Of a stretch of 64,000 nt of DNA, positions 45,686-53,898 are shown one piece after another. The notes under the pieces are model-generated. The model made no database searches. It was not told the DNA's origin and saw only the letters and a program-made list of their open reading frames with translations. Origin of the DNA: Meiothermus cerbereus DSM 11376 (GTDB lineage Bacteria; Deinococcota; Deinococci; Deinococcales; Thermaceae); contig NZ_JHVI01000016.1 in the NCBI RefSeq assembly GCF_000620065.1, positions 1 to 64,000 of the forward strand, in the 5' to 3' direction. Every line of letters begins with the position of its first letter. Position 1 is the stretch's first letter. Made by a program: the position numbers and the translations under genes.

Positions 45686-46041
45686 GGCGCCTCCTGCCGA
45701 TTTGCTGGTAAATACAAGGTCTTCATCCTGTCGAACTATAGTACAGCTCTTTTGCTGCTGCGTTCAGATAAACATAGGACTTACGCAGTTGAACGTTGAC
45801 AAAACCATAGGTTGGCTCCTCACTTCAGCCCGTCGGAATTGTGTTTTATTGACGTTGTGGGCTTCTTGTTTCTGGAATCGTTATACCTTGTAAACGCAGG
45901 TACGTTAGGATTCGGGTAAATACCGTTCTGTACGCGATTTTATCGATCTTGTTCCCCCCAAATCCTCACTCAAGTGCGCAACTCCTAAAACAATTAAACA
46001 ATCATCTCTGGCTGTTCCGGCAGGTGTTGTACGCTGGGGGG
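45686..46041. other. Intergenic stretch, possibly with an old IS end
   Basis: The A+T-rich gap between divergent wecB and the DUF3108 gene has no gene. ACTATAGT (45737-45744) could serve as a -10 for either side. GGACTTACGCAGTTGAACG at 45778 resembles an insertion-sequence end, but there is no partner end or transposase fragment. Confidence 0.4.
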
Positions 46042-46725
46042 GTGGGATCCGCAGGGTGGATAAAGCGCTTTGCTTTGCTTGTAGCAATGGCTGTGGGCAT
46101 GCTGGCCCTGGCCCAGAGCGTCCCCTGGCCTCCCGGTGAGCGGCTGACCTATAACCTTACCTGGCAGGGTATAGGGGTGGGCAGGCTTTACCTCAGCGCC
46201 GATCCAGTGGAGGGCGGCTGGCGTTTTCGCCTCAAGCTCGAGCCCACCGGGCTGGCCAAGGCCGCGGGCTATGGCCTGGAGTCTGAAAGCCAGGTAGGCC
46301 TCGACTTCTTTACCGACCGCTTCTGGCAAAACCTGACCGAGCCGCTCAAGGGCACCACCCGGCTGGTCTATGAACGCCAGGAAAACAGCGGTTCATGGGC
46401 GAAGGTGATGCACCCAGACGGTAGACAGACCGGTTGGAACAGCCCGAGCGACCAGATACTGGATCAGCTTGCGCTCATCTACTACCTGCGTCTGCGCCCC
46501 GAGACCCGCCAGATTTACGCGGTGGACTACCCCAAACCCGTCCAGGGACGCCTGGAGGTGCTGCCGCCCAACAATGGCCTGGTGGGGTATCGTTTTGCTC
46601 GAGAAGACGTTCTGATAGAAGTCTGGTACCGCCAGGATGCCCGGCGCACCCCGGTTCGCTTCGTCTTCGGGCGGGATTTTGGCCGACTGGAAGCCAGCCT
46701 GGTCGAGAACAGCAATGGGCGCTGA
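46042..46725 (+). CDS. DUF3108 family exported protein
   Basis: From GTG 46042 the 227-residue product has a signal peptide (KRFALLVAMAVGMLALAQS) and then the DUF3108 beta-rich domain, beginning PPGERLTYNLTWQGIGVGRL. Members are periplasmic proteins of unknown role. TACGCT (46030-46035) ends 6 nt before the GTG, supporting this start over upstream in-frame codons. The last codons and stop lie at the edge of a family A repeat. Confidence 0.82.
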   Translation: MGSAGWIKRFALLVAMAVGMLALAQSVPWPPGERLTYNLTWQGIGVGRLYLSADPVEGGWRFRLKLEPTGLAKAAGYGLESESQVGLDFFTDRFWQNLTEPLKGTTRLVYERQENSGSWAKVMHPDGRQTGWNSPSDQILDQLALIYYLRLRPETRQIYAVDYPKPVQGRLEVLPPNNGLVGYRFAREDVLIEVWYRQDARRTPVRFVFGRDFGRLEASLVENSNGR

Positions 46726-46850
46726 TCCACGCGATGGGGCTGAACCCCACCGGCAGCTTTCTGTTTGGCGCAGGTCAACACCGACTGGATGTTAGAGCAG
46801 TTCCTGGCCCTGCTTTTGATGGGGGGCAGTAAAAAGAACAAATCAAAGGC
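46720..46850 (-). repeat. Family A repeat, diverged copy (reverse)
   Basis: It starts CGCTGATCCACGCG, identical to the reverse complement of the sequence at 59255-59269 beside another copy, and ends AAAAAGAACAAATCAAAGGC, matching the AT-rich end of the repeat. The centre is strongly diverged. It follows the DUF3108 gene directly. Confidence 0.55.
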
Positions 46851-46957
46851 ATTTCTTTACCATAAATTGGGGAAGCCCGTCTGATGCACGGTGGTATATA
46901 CGCCCCACAAAAGGCCAGAGCCGACCCGGCGGCCACTGGTGCAGGTGCTTTACAAAC

Positions 46958-46986
46958 TTGGAAACTGGGTTTGGGTGAGTTATAGT
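46958..46986 (+). promoter_or_regulatory. Promoter of the Asp23-fakA operon
   Basis: TTGGAA (46958-46963) and TATAGT (46981-46986) are exactly 17 bp apart. A leader of about 85 nt reaches the TTG start at 47081. Confidence 0.7.
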
Positions 46987-47080
46987 TGCCCCATAGGGAA
47001 CCTAATCAACCTCAACGGGGCCTTTGTGGCTCTAGAGAAGGTTGGGGTTGAAAGCAAGAGAGCAGATCTGGAGGCATGGT

Positions 47081-47422
47081 TTGAAAGGAAACATCACCGT
47101 AACGGAAGGCGCGCTGGCCGCTATTTTGGGCCTGGCTGCGCATGAAGTGCCGGGTGTGCTGGGCATGAGCCCTGCAGGCATCCGCGAGTCAATTAGTCGC
47201 GTCCTGGGCCGCAGCGAGGCCAGTGAAGGGGTGGTGGTCAAGCCTGACCCAGCCGCAAGCGGGAAGTATCAGGCCGACCTGTACGTGGTGATCGCCTTTG
47301 GGGCCCGCATACCCACAGTGGTGGATAGCATAGGGGAGCGGGTGCGCTGGGCAGCCAAAAGCCTGGCCGGGGCTGAGCTTTCTAGCGTGCGTGTCCACGT
47401 GGTAGGGGTGAGCCGTGGCTAG
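47081..47422 (+). CDS. Asp23/Gls24 (DUF322, YloU-like) protein
   Basis: About 113 residues. ITVTEGALAAILGLAAHEVPGV and the C-terminal VHVVGVSR mark the Asp23/YloU family of small envelope-stress or membrane-lipid-linked proteins. No in-frame ATG fits; TTG 47081 has GGAGG 6 nt upstream and starts at the family's usual place. It precedes the FakA-type gene, the conserved yloU-yloV order. Confidence 0.85.
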   Translation: MKGNITVTEGALAAILGLAAHEVPGVLGMSPAGIRESISRVLGRSEASEGVVVKPDPAASGKYQADLYVVIAFGARIPTVVDSIGERVRWAAKSLAGAELSSVRVHVVGVSRG

Positions 47423-47463
47423 GCGGGCCAGGGAACAACAAGCAGTAGGGCAGGGGGTGCGTC

Positions 47464-49062
47464 ATGGCCAGTAACCTTTCACCTGGCGAGCTGGCCCAGG
47501 CCTTTCGTTATGCGACCGATTGGTTTGCGGTCTATGTAGAAGAAGTGAACGCGCTCAACGTTTATCCGGTACCCGATGGCGATACCGGTACTAACATGCA
47601 CCTCACCCTACAGTCGGTGCGACGGGAGCTCGACCTGGCCGACACCAGCAAAATGAGTGAGGTGGCTCGAGCCATCAGCTATGGTTCGCTGCTGGGTGCC
47701 AGGGGCAACTCGGGGGTCATCACTTCCCAGATTCTCAAGGGCTTTGCCGAGACCATTAAAGATGCGGCCATGCTTTCGCCTGCCTTGCTGGCCCAGGCTT
47801 TCGAGGAAGGCTCCCGTATGGGCTACAAGGCGGTGATGAAGCCTGTAGAAGGCACCATCCTGACCGTTTCGCGTGGGGTGGCTGAAGGCGCGCGGGAGGC
47901 TTTGGAGAAAGGAGCCGGCAGCCTCGAGGAGGTTCTGCAGGGGGCTTTGTTGAGAGGCCGTGAAGCCTCCGACCGTACCCCCGAGCTGCTGCCGGTGCTC
48001 AAGCAAGCTGGGGTGGTAGACGCCGGAGGGGTGGGCCTGCTGCGTTTTATCGAGGGGCTCGAGGGTTACCTCAAGGGCTTGCCCCTGCCCGAACCGCCCA
48101 AAATTGAGCGCTATGCCCAGACCGCCTTTGAGGAAGAAGAGTTTGGCTACTGCACTGAGTTTTTGATGGAGGGTGTGGCCGAATCCATCGAGAAAATCCG
48201 TGAAGCGGTTTCGTCCTTTGGCGACTCACTGCTGGTGGTGGGGGCCGAGGGCTACGTCAAGGGCCACATCCACACCAACGACCCCGACGGGCTGCTGGCC
48301 AGCGTGGCCCGCTACGGCAAGATGATCCGCACCAAGGTCGAGGACATGTCCCAGCAGCACACCGAGATCCTCTCCATGGCTGGGGCAGTCGACGAGGCGC
48401 CACCCCCCACCGGTCTGGTGGTGGTGGCCAACGGCTGGGGGCTGGTCAAAGCCTTCCGGGGTTTTGGGGCGCGGGTTGTGGCCGGGGGTCAGACCGCCAA
48501 CCCCAGCGTGCAGGACATCCTGGACGCCATTCGAAGCCTGCCCAACCCCGAAGTAATCGTGCTGCCCAACAACAGCAACGTGATTATGTCGGCCCAGCAA
48601 GCAGCCAGCCTGGCTGAGGGAAAGACCGTACACGTCATACCCACCCGCACCATGGGCCAGGGGCTGGCGGCCAGCGTGCTGTACCAGCCTGAGCTGCCCT
48701 CGAGCGAGCTCCTGCCCGAGATGGAAGAGGCCTCTAGACGAGCCGCCACCCTGGAAGTCACCCGGGCCAGCCGGAGCGTGGAGATAAGTGGGGTCAGCGT
48801 GACCGAGGGGCAGCCCATCGGCTTGCGTGATGACAAGCTGGTACTGGCAGCCGATACCCCCGAGGATGCCTTATTTAATCTGGTCAGCCTGGCGGTTCAG
48901 GAAAATGAGCGCGAGATACTCACCATTTTCCACGGCCCCACCCTTACCAAAGAAACCCTGGATGCCCTGACGGCTCGAGTTTCTCAGGCTTTCCCCGAGC
49001 TTAGCCTCGAGGTTCATCCGGGTGGGCCTGACCTCTACGACTACCTTGCCGTGCTGGAGTAG
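47464..49062 (+). CDS. DAK2/FakA-type fatty acid kinase
   Basis: 532 residues: N-terminal Dak2 ATP-binding domain (NVYPVPDGDTGTNMHLT, GARGNSGVITSQILKGF), middle domain (FGYCTEFLMEG) and C-terminal DegV-like part (IHTNDPDGL, NNSNVIMSAQQAA). FakA phosphorylates fatty acids bound to FakB so that they can enter phospholipids. ATG 47464 is 41 bp after the Asp23 gene. A FakB gene is not in the window. Confidence 0.92.
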   Translation: MASNLSPGELAQAFRYATDWFAVYVEEVNALNVYPVPDGDTGTNMHLTLQSVRRELDLADTSKMSEVARAISYGSLLGARGNSGVITSQILKGFAETIKDAAMLSPALLAQAFEEGSRMGYKAVMKPVEGTILTVSRGVAEGAREALEKGAGSLEEVLQGALLRGREASDRTPELLPVLKQAGVVDAGGVGLLRFIEGLEGYLKGLPLPEPPKIERYAQTAFEEEEFGYCTEFLMEGVAESIEKIREAVSSFGDSLLVVGAEGYVKGHIHTNDPDGLLASVARYGKMIRTKVEDMSQQHTEILSMAGAVDEAPPPTGLVVVANGWGLVKAFRGFGARVVAGGQTANPSVQDILDAIRSLPNPEVIVLPNNSNVIMSAQQAASLAEGKTVHVIPTRTMGQGLAASVLYQPELPSSELLPEMEEASRRAATLEVTRASRSVEISGVSVTEGQPIGLRDDKLVLAADTPEDALFNLVSLAVQENEREILTIFHGPTLTKETLDALTARVSQAFPELSLEVHPGGPDLYDYLAVLE

Positions 49063-49084
49063 GCCCAAACCCCAGGTATAGGTG

Positions 49085-49113
49085 CTGTCCGGTGTGCAAA
49101 CCGGACAGTTTTT
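49085..49113 (+). terminator. Terminator after the fakA-type gene
   Basis: CTGTCCGGT (49085-49093) and ACCGGACAG (49100-49108) form a perfect 9-bp stem with a 6-nt loop, followed by TTTTT. Confidence 0.9.
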
Positions 49114-49426
49114 GCATCCCGGCGTTACGGACTATGCCCCACACGTAATGTAGCCCCACTGATTTGTGATTGGAAAAACACGTGCAGTACGGCATAAATG
49201 CTACATTTTGAGCCGCAAATCCTGTCAGGCAGATGTCATGTTTAAAGATGAGAAATGTAAAGGAGTGCTTTAGGTTGGACTCATAAAACAGTGAGCCAAA
49301 TAGGCCTTGTTAAGCAAGTAAATAAAAGACTCCCCGAATAAACCACATCTAGACGGCCCGGCTAAATGAGAGACGTAACGCCTCTTTCTAAGAGAACCTG
49401 AGAACTACCCCCTAACCTCGAGGTGT
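49114..49426. other. A+T-rich intergenic stretch
   Basis: About 310 bases with no convincing gene. ATGTAGC (49148) and GCTACAT (49199) are inverted repeats some 45 nt apart, and AAGGAGTGCTTTAGG precedes no good frame. The composition is clearly richer in A+T than the genes around it. Confidence 0.4.
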
Positions 49427-49864
49427 ATGAGATGGTTACTGTATTTGCGAATTCCAATCCTGATCCTGCTGATTGCAGTGTTTGGATTAAGCTGGGCCCA
49501 GGCCCCCCGGGTGATGACCCTCAAGGCTACGGCCTACACCTCTTCGGTGCGAGAGACCGACAGCACGCCCTTCATCACTGCCACGGGTGCGCGCACCCGT
49601 ATCGGCATCATCGCGGTTAGCCGGGATATGCTGCGCGAACTGCCCTATGGTTCTAAAGTGATGCTCGAGGATCTGGGCACCACCGGGGGCAAGGGCAAGG
49701 GCCGCTTCAACTACCTGTTCAAGGATCGGGTTTTTGTTGTGGAAGACACCATGCATCCCCGCAAGCGGGAGCAGCTCGACGTCTGGCTCCCCGACCGGAA
49801 TACCGCCATTCGCTTTGGGGTACGCAACGTTCGGGTCACGGTGATTCAGCGGGGCCGGGGGTAA
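49427..49864 (+). CDS. 3D-domain protein (double-psi beta-barrel, cell-wall type)
   Basis: 145 residues: a hydrophobic signal (LLYLRIPILILLIAVFGLSWAQ), then LKATAYTSS and the three-Asp region VVEDTMHPRKREQLDVWLPD, the pattern of 3D domains found in lytic transglycosylase-like proteins (YabE, YuiC, MltA). Likely exported and acting on, or binding, peptidoglycan. No other enzymatic domain is attached. ATG 49427 follows GAGGTG. Confidence 0.87.
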   Translation: MRWLLYLRIPILILLIAVFGLSWAQAPRVMTLKATAYTSSVRETDSTPFITATGARTRIGIIAVSRDMLRELPYGSKVMLEDLGTTGGKGKGRFNYLFKDRVFVVEDTMHPRKREQLDVWLPDRNTAIRFGVRNVRVTVIQRGRG

Positions 49865-50072
49865 GGCCAACCCTACCCGGAGCACGCCGCTAAGGGTGAG
49901 CGCGGATGTGGGCGCCCCTCAGGCAGGGCGAGGTAAGATGGTCGGGCCTGGGGGCGTAGCGCTGGGATTGTTGCACCGCTAAAGCACATCTGCTGCTGAA
50001 GTAGCTGGGGATGCTTTGAAGCTGCAAGCATCCATGGCAAAAACAGCAGGGTGCCCGACCCTCACCAACCCT

Positions 50073-51200
50073 ATGCGGTTCATCTGGTTTCTTGCATCAC
50101 GCTACCTGCGTCACCGCCGCACCCAGAGCCTCATCAGCCTGCTGGGGGTGGCGGTGGGCATTATGGTGCTTACCACTGCCCTTTCACTTACCAATGGCTT
50201 TATTAAGGGGCTGGTTGAAGCCACCCTTAAGGCCGTGCCGCACATCTACCTGCAAAGCCTGAACCCTGAGGAAAGCCCCCCACCTCCCCCCCACCCCCAG
50301 GTAGTGGGCCAGGCCCCGGTGCTCCTGACCAAGGCCCTCCTGACCCGCCGGGCTGGGGCGGGCCGCAGCGCAGGGGCCGACTTTGCCACCCTGATTGGGC
50401 TGGGGGACGGCGGAGAGGCAGTCTACCCCGAGCTCGACCTATCGCAGCTAAAGCCCGGTGGCATCGTGCTGGGCAGTGCCCTGGCCCGCAGCCTGGGGGC
50501 CTACCCGGGCGACAGGCTTTTTCTGGTTTCCATCAACCAGAAGCGCATCGAGCTAAGGGTGGTGGGCTCGTTTCAGACCGGCAACTACCTTCTCGATGCG
50601 GGCTTCGCCTTTACCACCCTGCAGGATGCCCGCGAACTGATGGAAGCCCCCACGGCCCTCTCGGGCTATCAACTCCGCCTGCGTGACCCTGAGCAGGCCC
50701 CGCAGGTGGGGCTGGCCCTGGCTGGGCGGCATTACTTCCCCCAGACCTGGCAGTCCAGCAACCGCACCCTGATCGAACAGCTGGCCCTGCAAAAACGGGT
50801 GATTGGTATCGTGGTCTTTTTGATTGTGGTGGTGGCGGCCTTGGGTATGGCCAGCGTACTGGTGCTTACGGTCATCGAGAAAACCCCCGACATTGCGCTG
50901 CTGCGGGTAATGGGGGCCAGGGCCAATCAGGTGGCGGGGGTGTTTGCGCTTCAGGGCTTGGTGCTGGGCACGCTGGGTATCGCTTTGGGCAACCTGCTGG
51001 GCTTTGGCCTCTCCAGCTACTTTGCCTGGCGACCTGTAGAGATTCCGGGTGAGCTTTATTTCCTCACCCGCCTGCCGGTGGAGATCAAGGCTTCAGACTT
51101 TGTCTGGGTTTCGCTGCTGAGCTTGCTGGTGGTGCTGCTGGCTTCGCTTTTGCCGCTTTGGCGGGCTTTACGCATCAAACCAGGTGAAGTGTTGCGTTAA
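50073..51200 (+). CDS. LolC/LolE-FtsX type ABC permease
   Basis: About 375 residues: one N-terminal membrane helix (ISLLGVAVGIMVLTTALS), a large extracytoplasmic MacB-PCD-like domain (about 45-235), then three helices with the FtsX domain (LRVMGARANQVAGVFALQGL). Such permeases extract lipoproteins or move lipids and do not import solutes. A run of prolines interrupts the outer domain near residue 70. No ATPase gene is adjacent. ATG 50073 gives the family's start; an ATG 57 nt earlier is less likely. Confidence 0.88.
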   Translation: MRFIWFLASRYLRHRRTQSLISLLGVAVGIMVLTTALSLTNGFIKGLVEATLKAVPHIYLQSLNPEESPPPPPHPQVVGQAPVLLTKALLTRRAGAGRSAGADFATLIGLGDGGEAVYPELDLSQLKPGGIVLGSALARSLGAYPGDRLFLVSINQKRIELRVVGSFQTGNYLLDAGFAFTTLQDARELMEAPTALSGYQLRLRDPEQAPQVGLALAGRHYFPQTWQSSNRTLIEQLALQKRVIGIVVFLIVVVAALGMASVLVLTVIEKTPDIALLRVMGARANQVAGVFALQGLVLGTLGIALGNLLGFGLSSYFAWRPVEIPGELYFLTRLPVEIKASDFVWVSLLSLLVVLLASLLPLWRALRIKPGEVLR

Positions 51201-51233
51201 GGTTATGTCAACCCCGCCTGAGGCTTTCAAATG

Positions 51234-51356
51234 TTTTTGATTTGTTCTTTCTTTGGGGCCCCGCCTGAAGCGTGGGTGGCAACGGCTCGAAAAGCTAGGG
51301 TGCTCTGGCAATCCCTAACGGAACGATTCAGGCGGGTATTCACACCGGCTGGATAC
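51234..51356 (+). repeat. Family A repeat, clearest copy
   Basis: The element reads TTTTTGATTTGTTCTTTC, then GGGGCCCCGCCTGAAGCG, and later GGAACGATTCAGGCGGGTAT, so CCCGCCTGAA and TTCAGGCGGG form an inverted pair about 65 nt apart. Related copies occur at 21567, 32876, 46720 and 58187/59229. No coding capacity. Confidence 0.75.
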
Positions 51357-51431
51357 ATGGGCCAGCGCCGGTGCTTTGGCCTAGGGCCCCAGAGCACAAA
51401 GCCAAGCAGGCTCGAGGCCCGCATGGGCGCT

Positions 51432-51437
51432 TAGACT
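51432..51437 (+). promoter_or_regulatory. -10 box TAGACT of the small gene at 51444
   Basis: TAGACT ends 6 nt before ATG 51444 with no ribosome-binding site, the leaderless arrangement seen elsewhere here. Confidence 0.5.
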
Positions 51438-51443
51438 AAGGGT

Positions 51444-51731
51444 ATGTTTGGCTTTTTTCGCAAACCTGATGAGCACCTCCAGCGCGAGGGCGATACGGCC
51501 TTCCGGGTACGGGTTCGCACAGCGCGCAATGGCGATATTGTGGAACTGCGGCTTACCAAGGGCAACGAGATTTCTGCCTCGGACGAAGGAGGGTACTATG
51601 TGCGTAAGATTATCGTGTCGCCACAGCATCTGGATCGGGCTGTGCTGGAAATTTGGTTCGACCACGCCTACCGCCCTAAACGCAAGCTGGTGGAGGGTGG
51701 CGAGCTGATTCCCATCCGCGATTGGACATAA
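51444..51731 (+). CDS. Small protein of unknown function
   Basis: 95 residues, mixed charge, predicted beta-rich (FRVRVRTARNGDIVELRLT, then GGYYVRKIIVSP). No signal peptide, membrane segment or known family. Good codon use and a -10 box 6 nt before the ATG support it. It converges on the NYN gene and shares the terminator between them. Confidence 0.75.
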   Translation: MFGFFRKPDEHLQREGDTAFRVRVRTARNGDIVELRLTKGNEISASDEGGYYVRKIIVSPQHLDRAVLEIWFDHAYRPKRKLVEGGELIPIRDWT

Positions 51732-51756
51732 AAAACCCCTACCCTGGAGGTAGGGG
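51730..51756 (-). terminator. Terminator of the NYN-domain gene
   Basis: On the minus strand CCCCTACC and GGTAGGGG (8-bp stem, 5-nt loop, 51736-51756) are followed by six T (51730-51735). It could also act weakly on the plus strand. Confidence 0.85.
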
Positions 51757-51776
51757 CGCATTCGCTGGGAGAAGGA

Positions 51777-52349
51777 TTACTGTAGCTCGTCCTCGAGGTT
51801 GTCCATCAGCCGTTGGGCAAGGCTGCTTTGCTCCTCGCTGGTGAAGCCTTCATCGCTGCTGCTGGGATAACTGCGCCGCCCTCCTCCGGTGCGCTCGAGC
51901 TGGGGTTGCAGCTCGCGCAGGTCTAAGTAGCGGTCGCTCTGGTTGCGCAGCTCGAGGTCGGTGAGTTCGGGTACGCCCAGCAGGTGAATCTCCTTGCCCT
52001 GGGCCCGCAAGGCCGAAAGGGTGTGGGACAGGTCGCCCGAACCGCTGGCTACTACAGCCCGCTCCCAGCGGGGTGCGGTAATGAGCAGGTCGGTAGCAAT
52101 CATGGCCTCGAAGCGGGGGTCGCCATGGGTTTCGCGGCTGCGAACGGTGTAGCCCATAAACACCAGCGCATCGAGGAATTTTTGCTGACGTTCATCGTTG
52201 CTATCGGTGACGGGCGCATAGTAGAAGGCGTTGTAGAGGTCTTCGGGTTTGGAAAAAACCCCAATCGCCTTCCGGTGGTCAATGTTCCACCCCAAACGCT
52301 TGGCCGCATCGTACATGTAGGAGCCGTCAATAAACAAAGCCGTCTTCAT
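51777..52349 (-). CDS. NYN-domain (LabA/DUF88, PIN-like) protein
   Basis: 190 residues. The PIN-like acidic site is seen as ALFIDGSYMYDAAK, a middle Asp in MIATDLLI, and VVASGSGDLSHTL with a conserved Asp near residue 106. Such proteins are putative RNases or RNA-processing factors. A charged, Ser-rich tail of about 35 residues follows the domain. Divergent from the small gene at 52404. Confidence 0.9.
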   Translation of the reverse strand: MKTALFIDGSYMYDAAKRLGWNIDHRKAIGVFSKPEDLYNAFYYAPVTDSNDERQQKFLDALVFMGYTVRSRETHGDPRFEAMIATDLLITAPRWERAVVASGSGDLSHTLSALRAQGKEIHLLGVPELTDLELRNQSDRYLDLRELQPQLERTGGGRRSYPSSSDEGFTSEEQSSLAQRLMDNLEDELQ

Positions 52350-52391
52350 CGTCTTTTGTCTCGCTTCCTGGTTTGCGGAGGGGCCATCCGC

Positions 52392-52397
52392 TACGCT
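52392..52397 (+). promoter_or_regulatory. -10 box TACGCT of the small gene at 52404
   Basis: TACGCT ends 6 nt before ATG 52404. No Shine-Dalgarno sequence is seen, so the gene is probably leaderless. Confidence 0.45.
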
Positions 52398-52403
52398 AGA
52401 TGC

Positions 52404-52733
52404 ATGCTACATCTAGACGGCCCAATCTACTATATCGGTGCGCTCGAGCGACCGTTGGTGATTCAGACAGGGCCACCCCTAGCTCTGCTCTTTACATCAT
52501 GCGATATTGCCTGTCAATTTCCAAGCATCGTAACGGATTTGGCAGGTCTCGAGGTGCAGGCCGCCTGCGACTGGCGCGCAAAAGAGGAGCTTTTCAAGGC
52601 CTTGCTGTGGCAGGGTGTTGAAGTCTATCTGCTAAACCCCGATCCCCGCAAACCCCTGCAAGCAACACGCCATTCGGTGCGGGCCGCGCTGATTTACATA
52701 CACAGCCACAAAAACCAGACCGCCTGCCTGTGA
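52404..52733 (+). CDS. Small protein of unknown function, divergent from the NYN gene
   Basis: From ATG 52404, 109 residues beginning MLHLDGPIYYIG. It has several Cys and Trp and an alpha/beta pattern ending in HSVRAALIYIHSHK, but no recognisable family, signal or membrane helix. Longer in-frame sequence upstream overlaps the NYN gene and is antisense noise. The -10 box 6 nt before the ATG decides the start. Confidence 0.65.
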   Translation: MLHLDGPIYYIGALERPLVIQTGPPLALLFTSCDIACQFPSIVTDLAGLEVQAACDWRAKEELFKALLWQGVEVYLLNPDPRKPLQATRHSVRAALIYIHSHKNQTACL

Positions 52734-52834
52734 GTTTGCAATACGCACCTCAAGCGTTTGGCTCGGCCCAGCGTTACACAAACTGGGTACAAGACTGTGA
52801 AAAAAACTTGACCTTAGCCCTGAACCGTGCTCCT

Positions 52835-53863
52835 CTAAACCTCCAAAACCACCTTGCCAAATACGCTGCGTGCTTCCAGTAGGCGGTGTCCCTCGGCGGC
52901 CTGGCTGAGGGGCAGGGTTGCCCCCACCACAGGCAATAATCGCCCCTCCTCAACAAACTTCAGGATAGGGAAGAGGCGGCTTTTGGAGGCCATAGTGGAG
53001 CCAAAAATAGAGAGCTGACGGTAAAAGATGTGCGAAAGCGGGGTGGTGGCCTCGTAGCCTGAAGAGGCGCCTACCAGGCTAATCCGCCCACCCCAGGCGG
53101 TGGCCTTAATGACCCCCTCCCAGTACTGGGCTCCGGTATGGTCTACCACCGCGTCGGCGCCTTTGCCTCCGGTAAGCCTGCGAACTTCTTTGTGCCAGTC
53201 GGGCTGGCTGTAGTTGACCCCTTCATCTGCGCCCAGGGCTTTGGCTTTGGCCAGCTTTTCTTCGTTGCTGGCAGTGGCGATAACCCGTGCGCCGTGCAGC
53301 TTGGCGATCTGAATGGCCGCTACCGAGACCCCCGAACCCGCAGCCATGACCAGCACATCCTCGCCAGGCCGAACCTGTAGCTTGTCCACTACCATCTGCC
53401 AGGCGGTCAGGAAGGTGAGGGGCAACGAAGCGGCCTCGAGCCAGCCCAACCCAGCTGGCTTGGGCAAGATGTTGGCCGAAGGAACCGTGACCAACTCGGC
53501 ATACCCGCCCCAGCGGTGTTCACCCAGAATCTGGTACTCAGGACAGAGGTTATCCTGCCCGCCCAGACAGCGCTCGCACCGACCACACGAGACCCCTGGG
53601 TTCACCACCACAGCATCCCCAGGTTTTATACCGCCAACACCAGCACCTACCGACTCCACCTCGCCAGCAATGTCGCACCCCAGAATGTGGGGTAGGGGAA
53701 GCCTGGGGCTGGCTACGCCCTTGCGCACCCAGATATCGAGGTGGTTGAGCGCCACCGCTTTCACGGCAACCCGCACCTGCCCGGCTTCCAGTGCTGGGGG
53801 GGCAATTTCGCCATAGCGCAAGACCTCCGGGCCTCCCCTGGACTCCATCCATACTGCTCGCAT
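52835..53863 (-). CDS. Zinc-type MDR alcohol dehydrogenase/quinone reductase
   Basis: 342 residues with the GroES-like and Rossmann domains of medium-chain dehydrogenases. ILGCDIAGEV holds the first active-site region. The structural zinc lobe is complete as CGRCERCLGGQDNLC. The nucleotide fold reads VMAAGSGVSVAAIQIAK and ends FGKVVLEV. ATG 53863 is fixed by a TTGACG-17-CACAAT promoter ending 6 nt before it. Substrate unknown. Confidence 0.92.
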   Translation of the reverse strand: MRAVWMESRGGPEVLRYGEIAPPALEAGQVRVAVKAVALNHLDIWVRKGVASPRLPLPHILGCDIAGEVESVGAGVGGIKPGDAVVVNPGVSCGRCERCLGGQDNLCPEYQILGEHRWGGYAELVTVPSANILPKPAGLGWLEAASLPLTFLTAWQMVVDKLQVRPGEDVLVMAAGSGVSVAAIQIAKLHGARVIATASNEEKLAKAKALGADEGVNYSQPDWHKEVRRLTGGKGADAVVDHTGAQYWEGVIKATAWGGRISLVGASSGYEATTPLSHIFYRQLSIFGSTMASKSRLFPILKFVEEGRLLPVVGATLPLSQAAEGHRLLEARSVFGKVVLEV

Positions 53864-53869
53864 GGGGCG

Positions 53870-53898
53870 ATTGTGCCATCTAATGCTGTGGCCGTCAA
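53870..53898 (-). promoter_or_regulatory. Leaderless promoter of the MDR dehydrogenase gene
   Basis: On the minus strand TTGACG (53893-53898) and CACAAT (53870-53875) are 17 bp apart, and the ATG follows 6 nt later. The -35 overlaps the end of argB. Confidence 0.7.

Noticed and set aside
45770-45900. IS terminal sequence GGACTTACGCAG
   Set aside because: Only one end-like motif, no partner repeat, no transposase remnant and no target duplication; too weak for a mobile-element call.
49148-49206. Inverted repeat ATGTAGC/GCTACAT in the A+T-rich gap
   Set aside because: Seven bases with a loop of about 45 nt is expected by chance; no promoter or terminator accompanies it.
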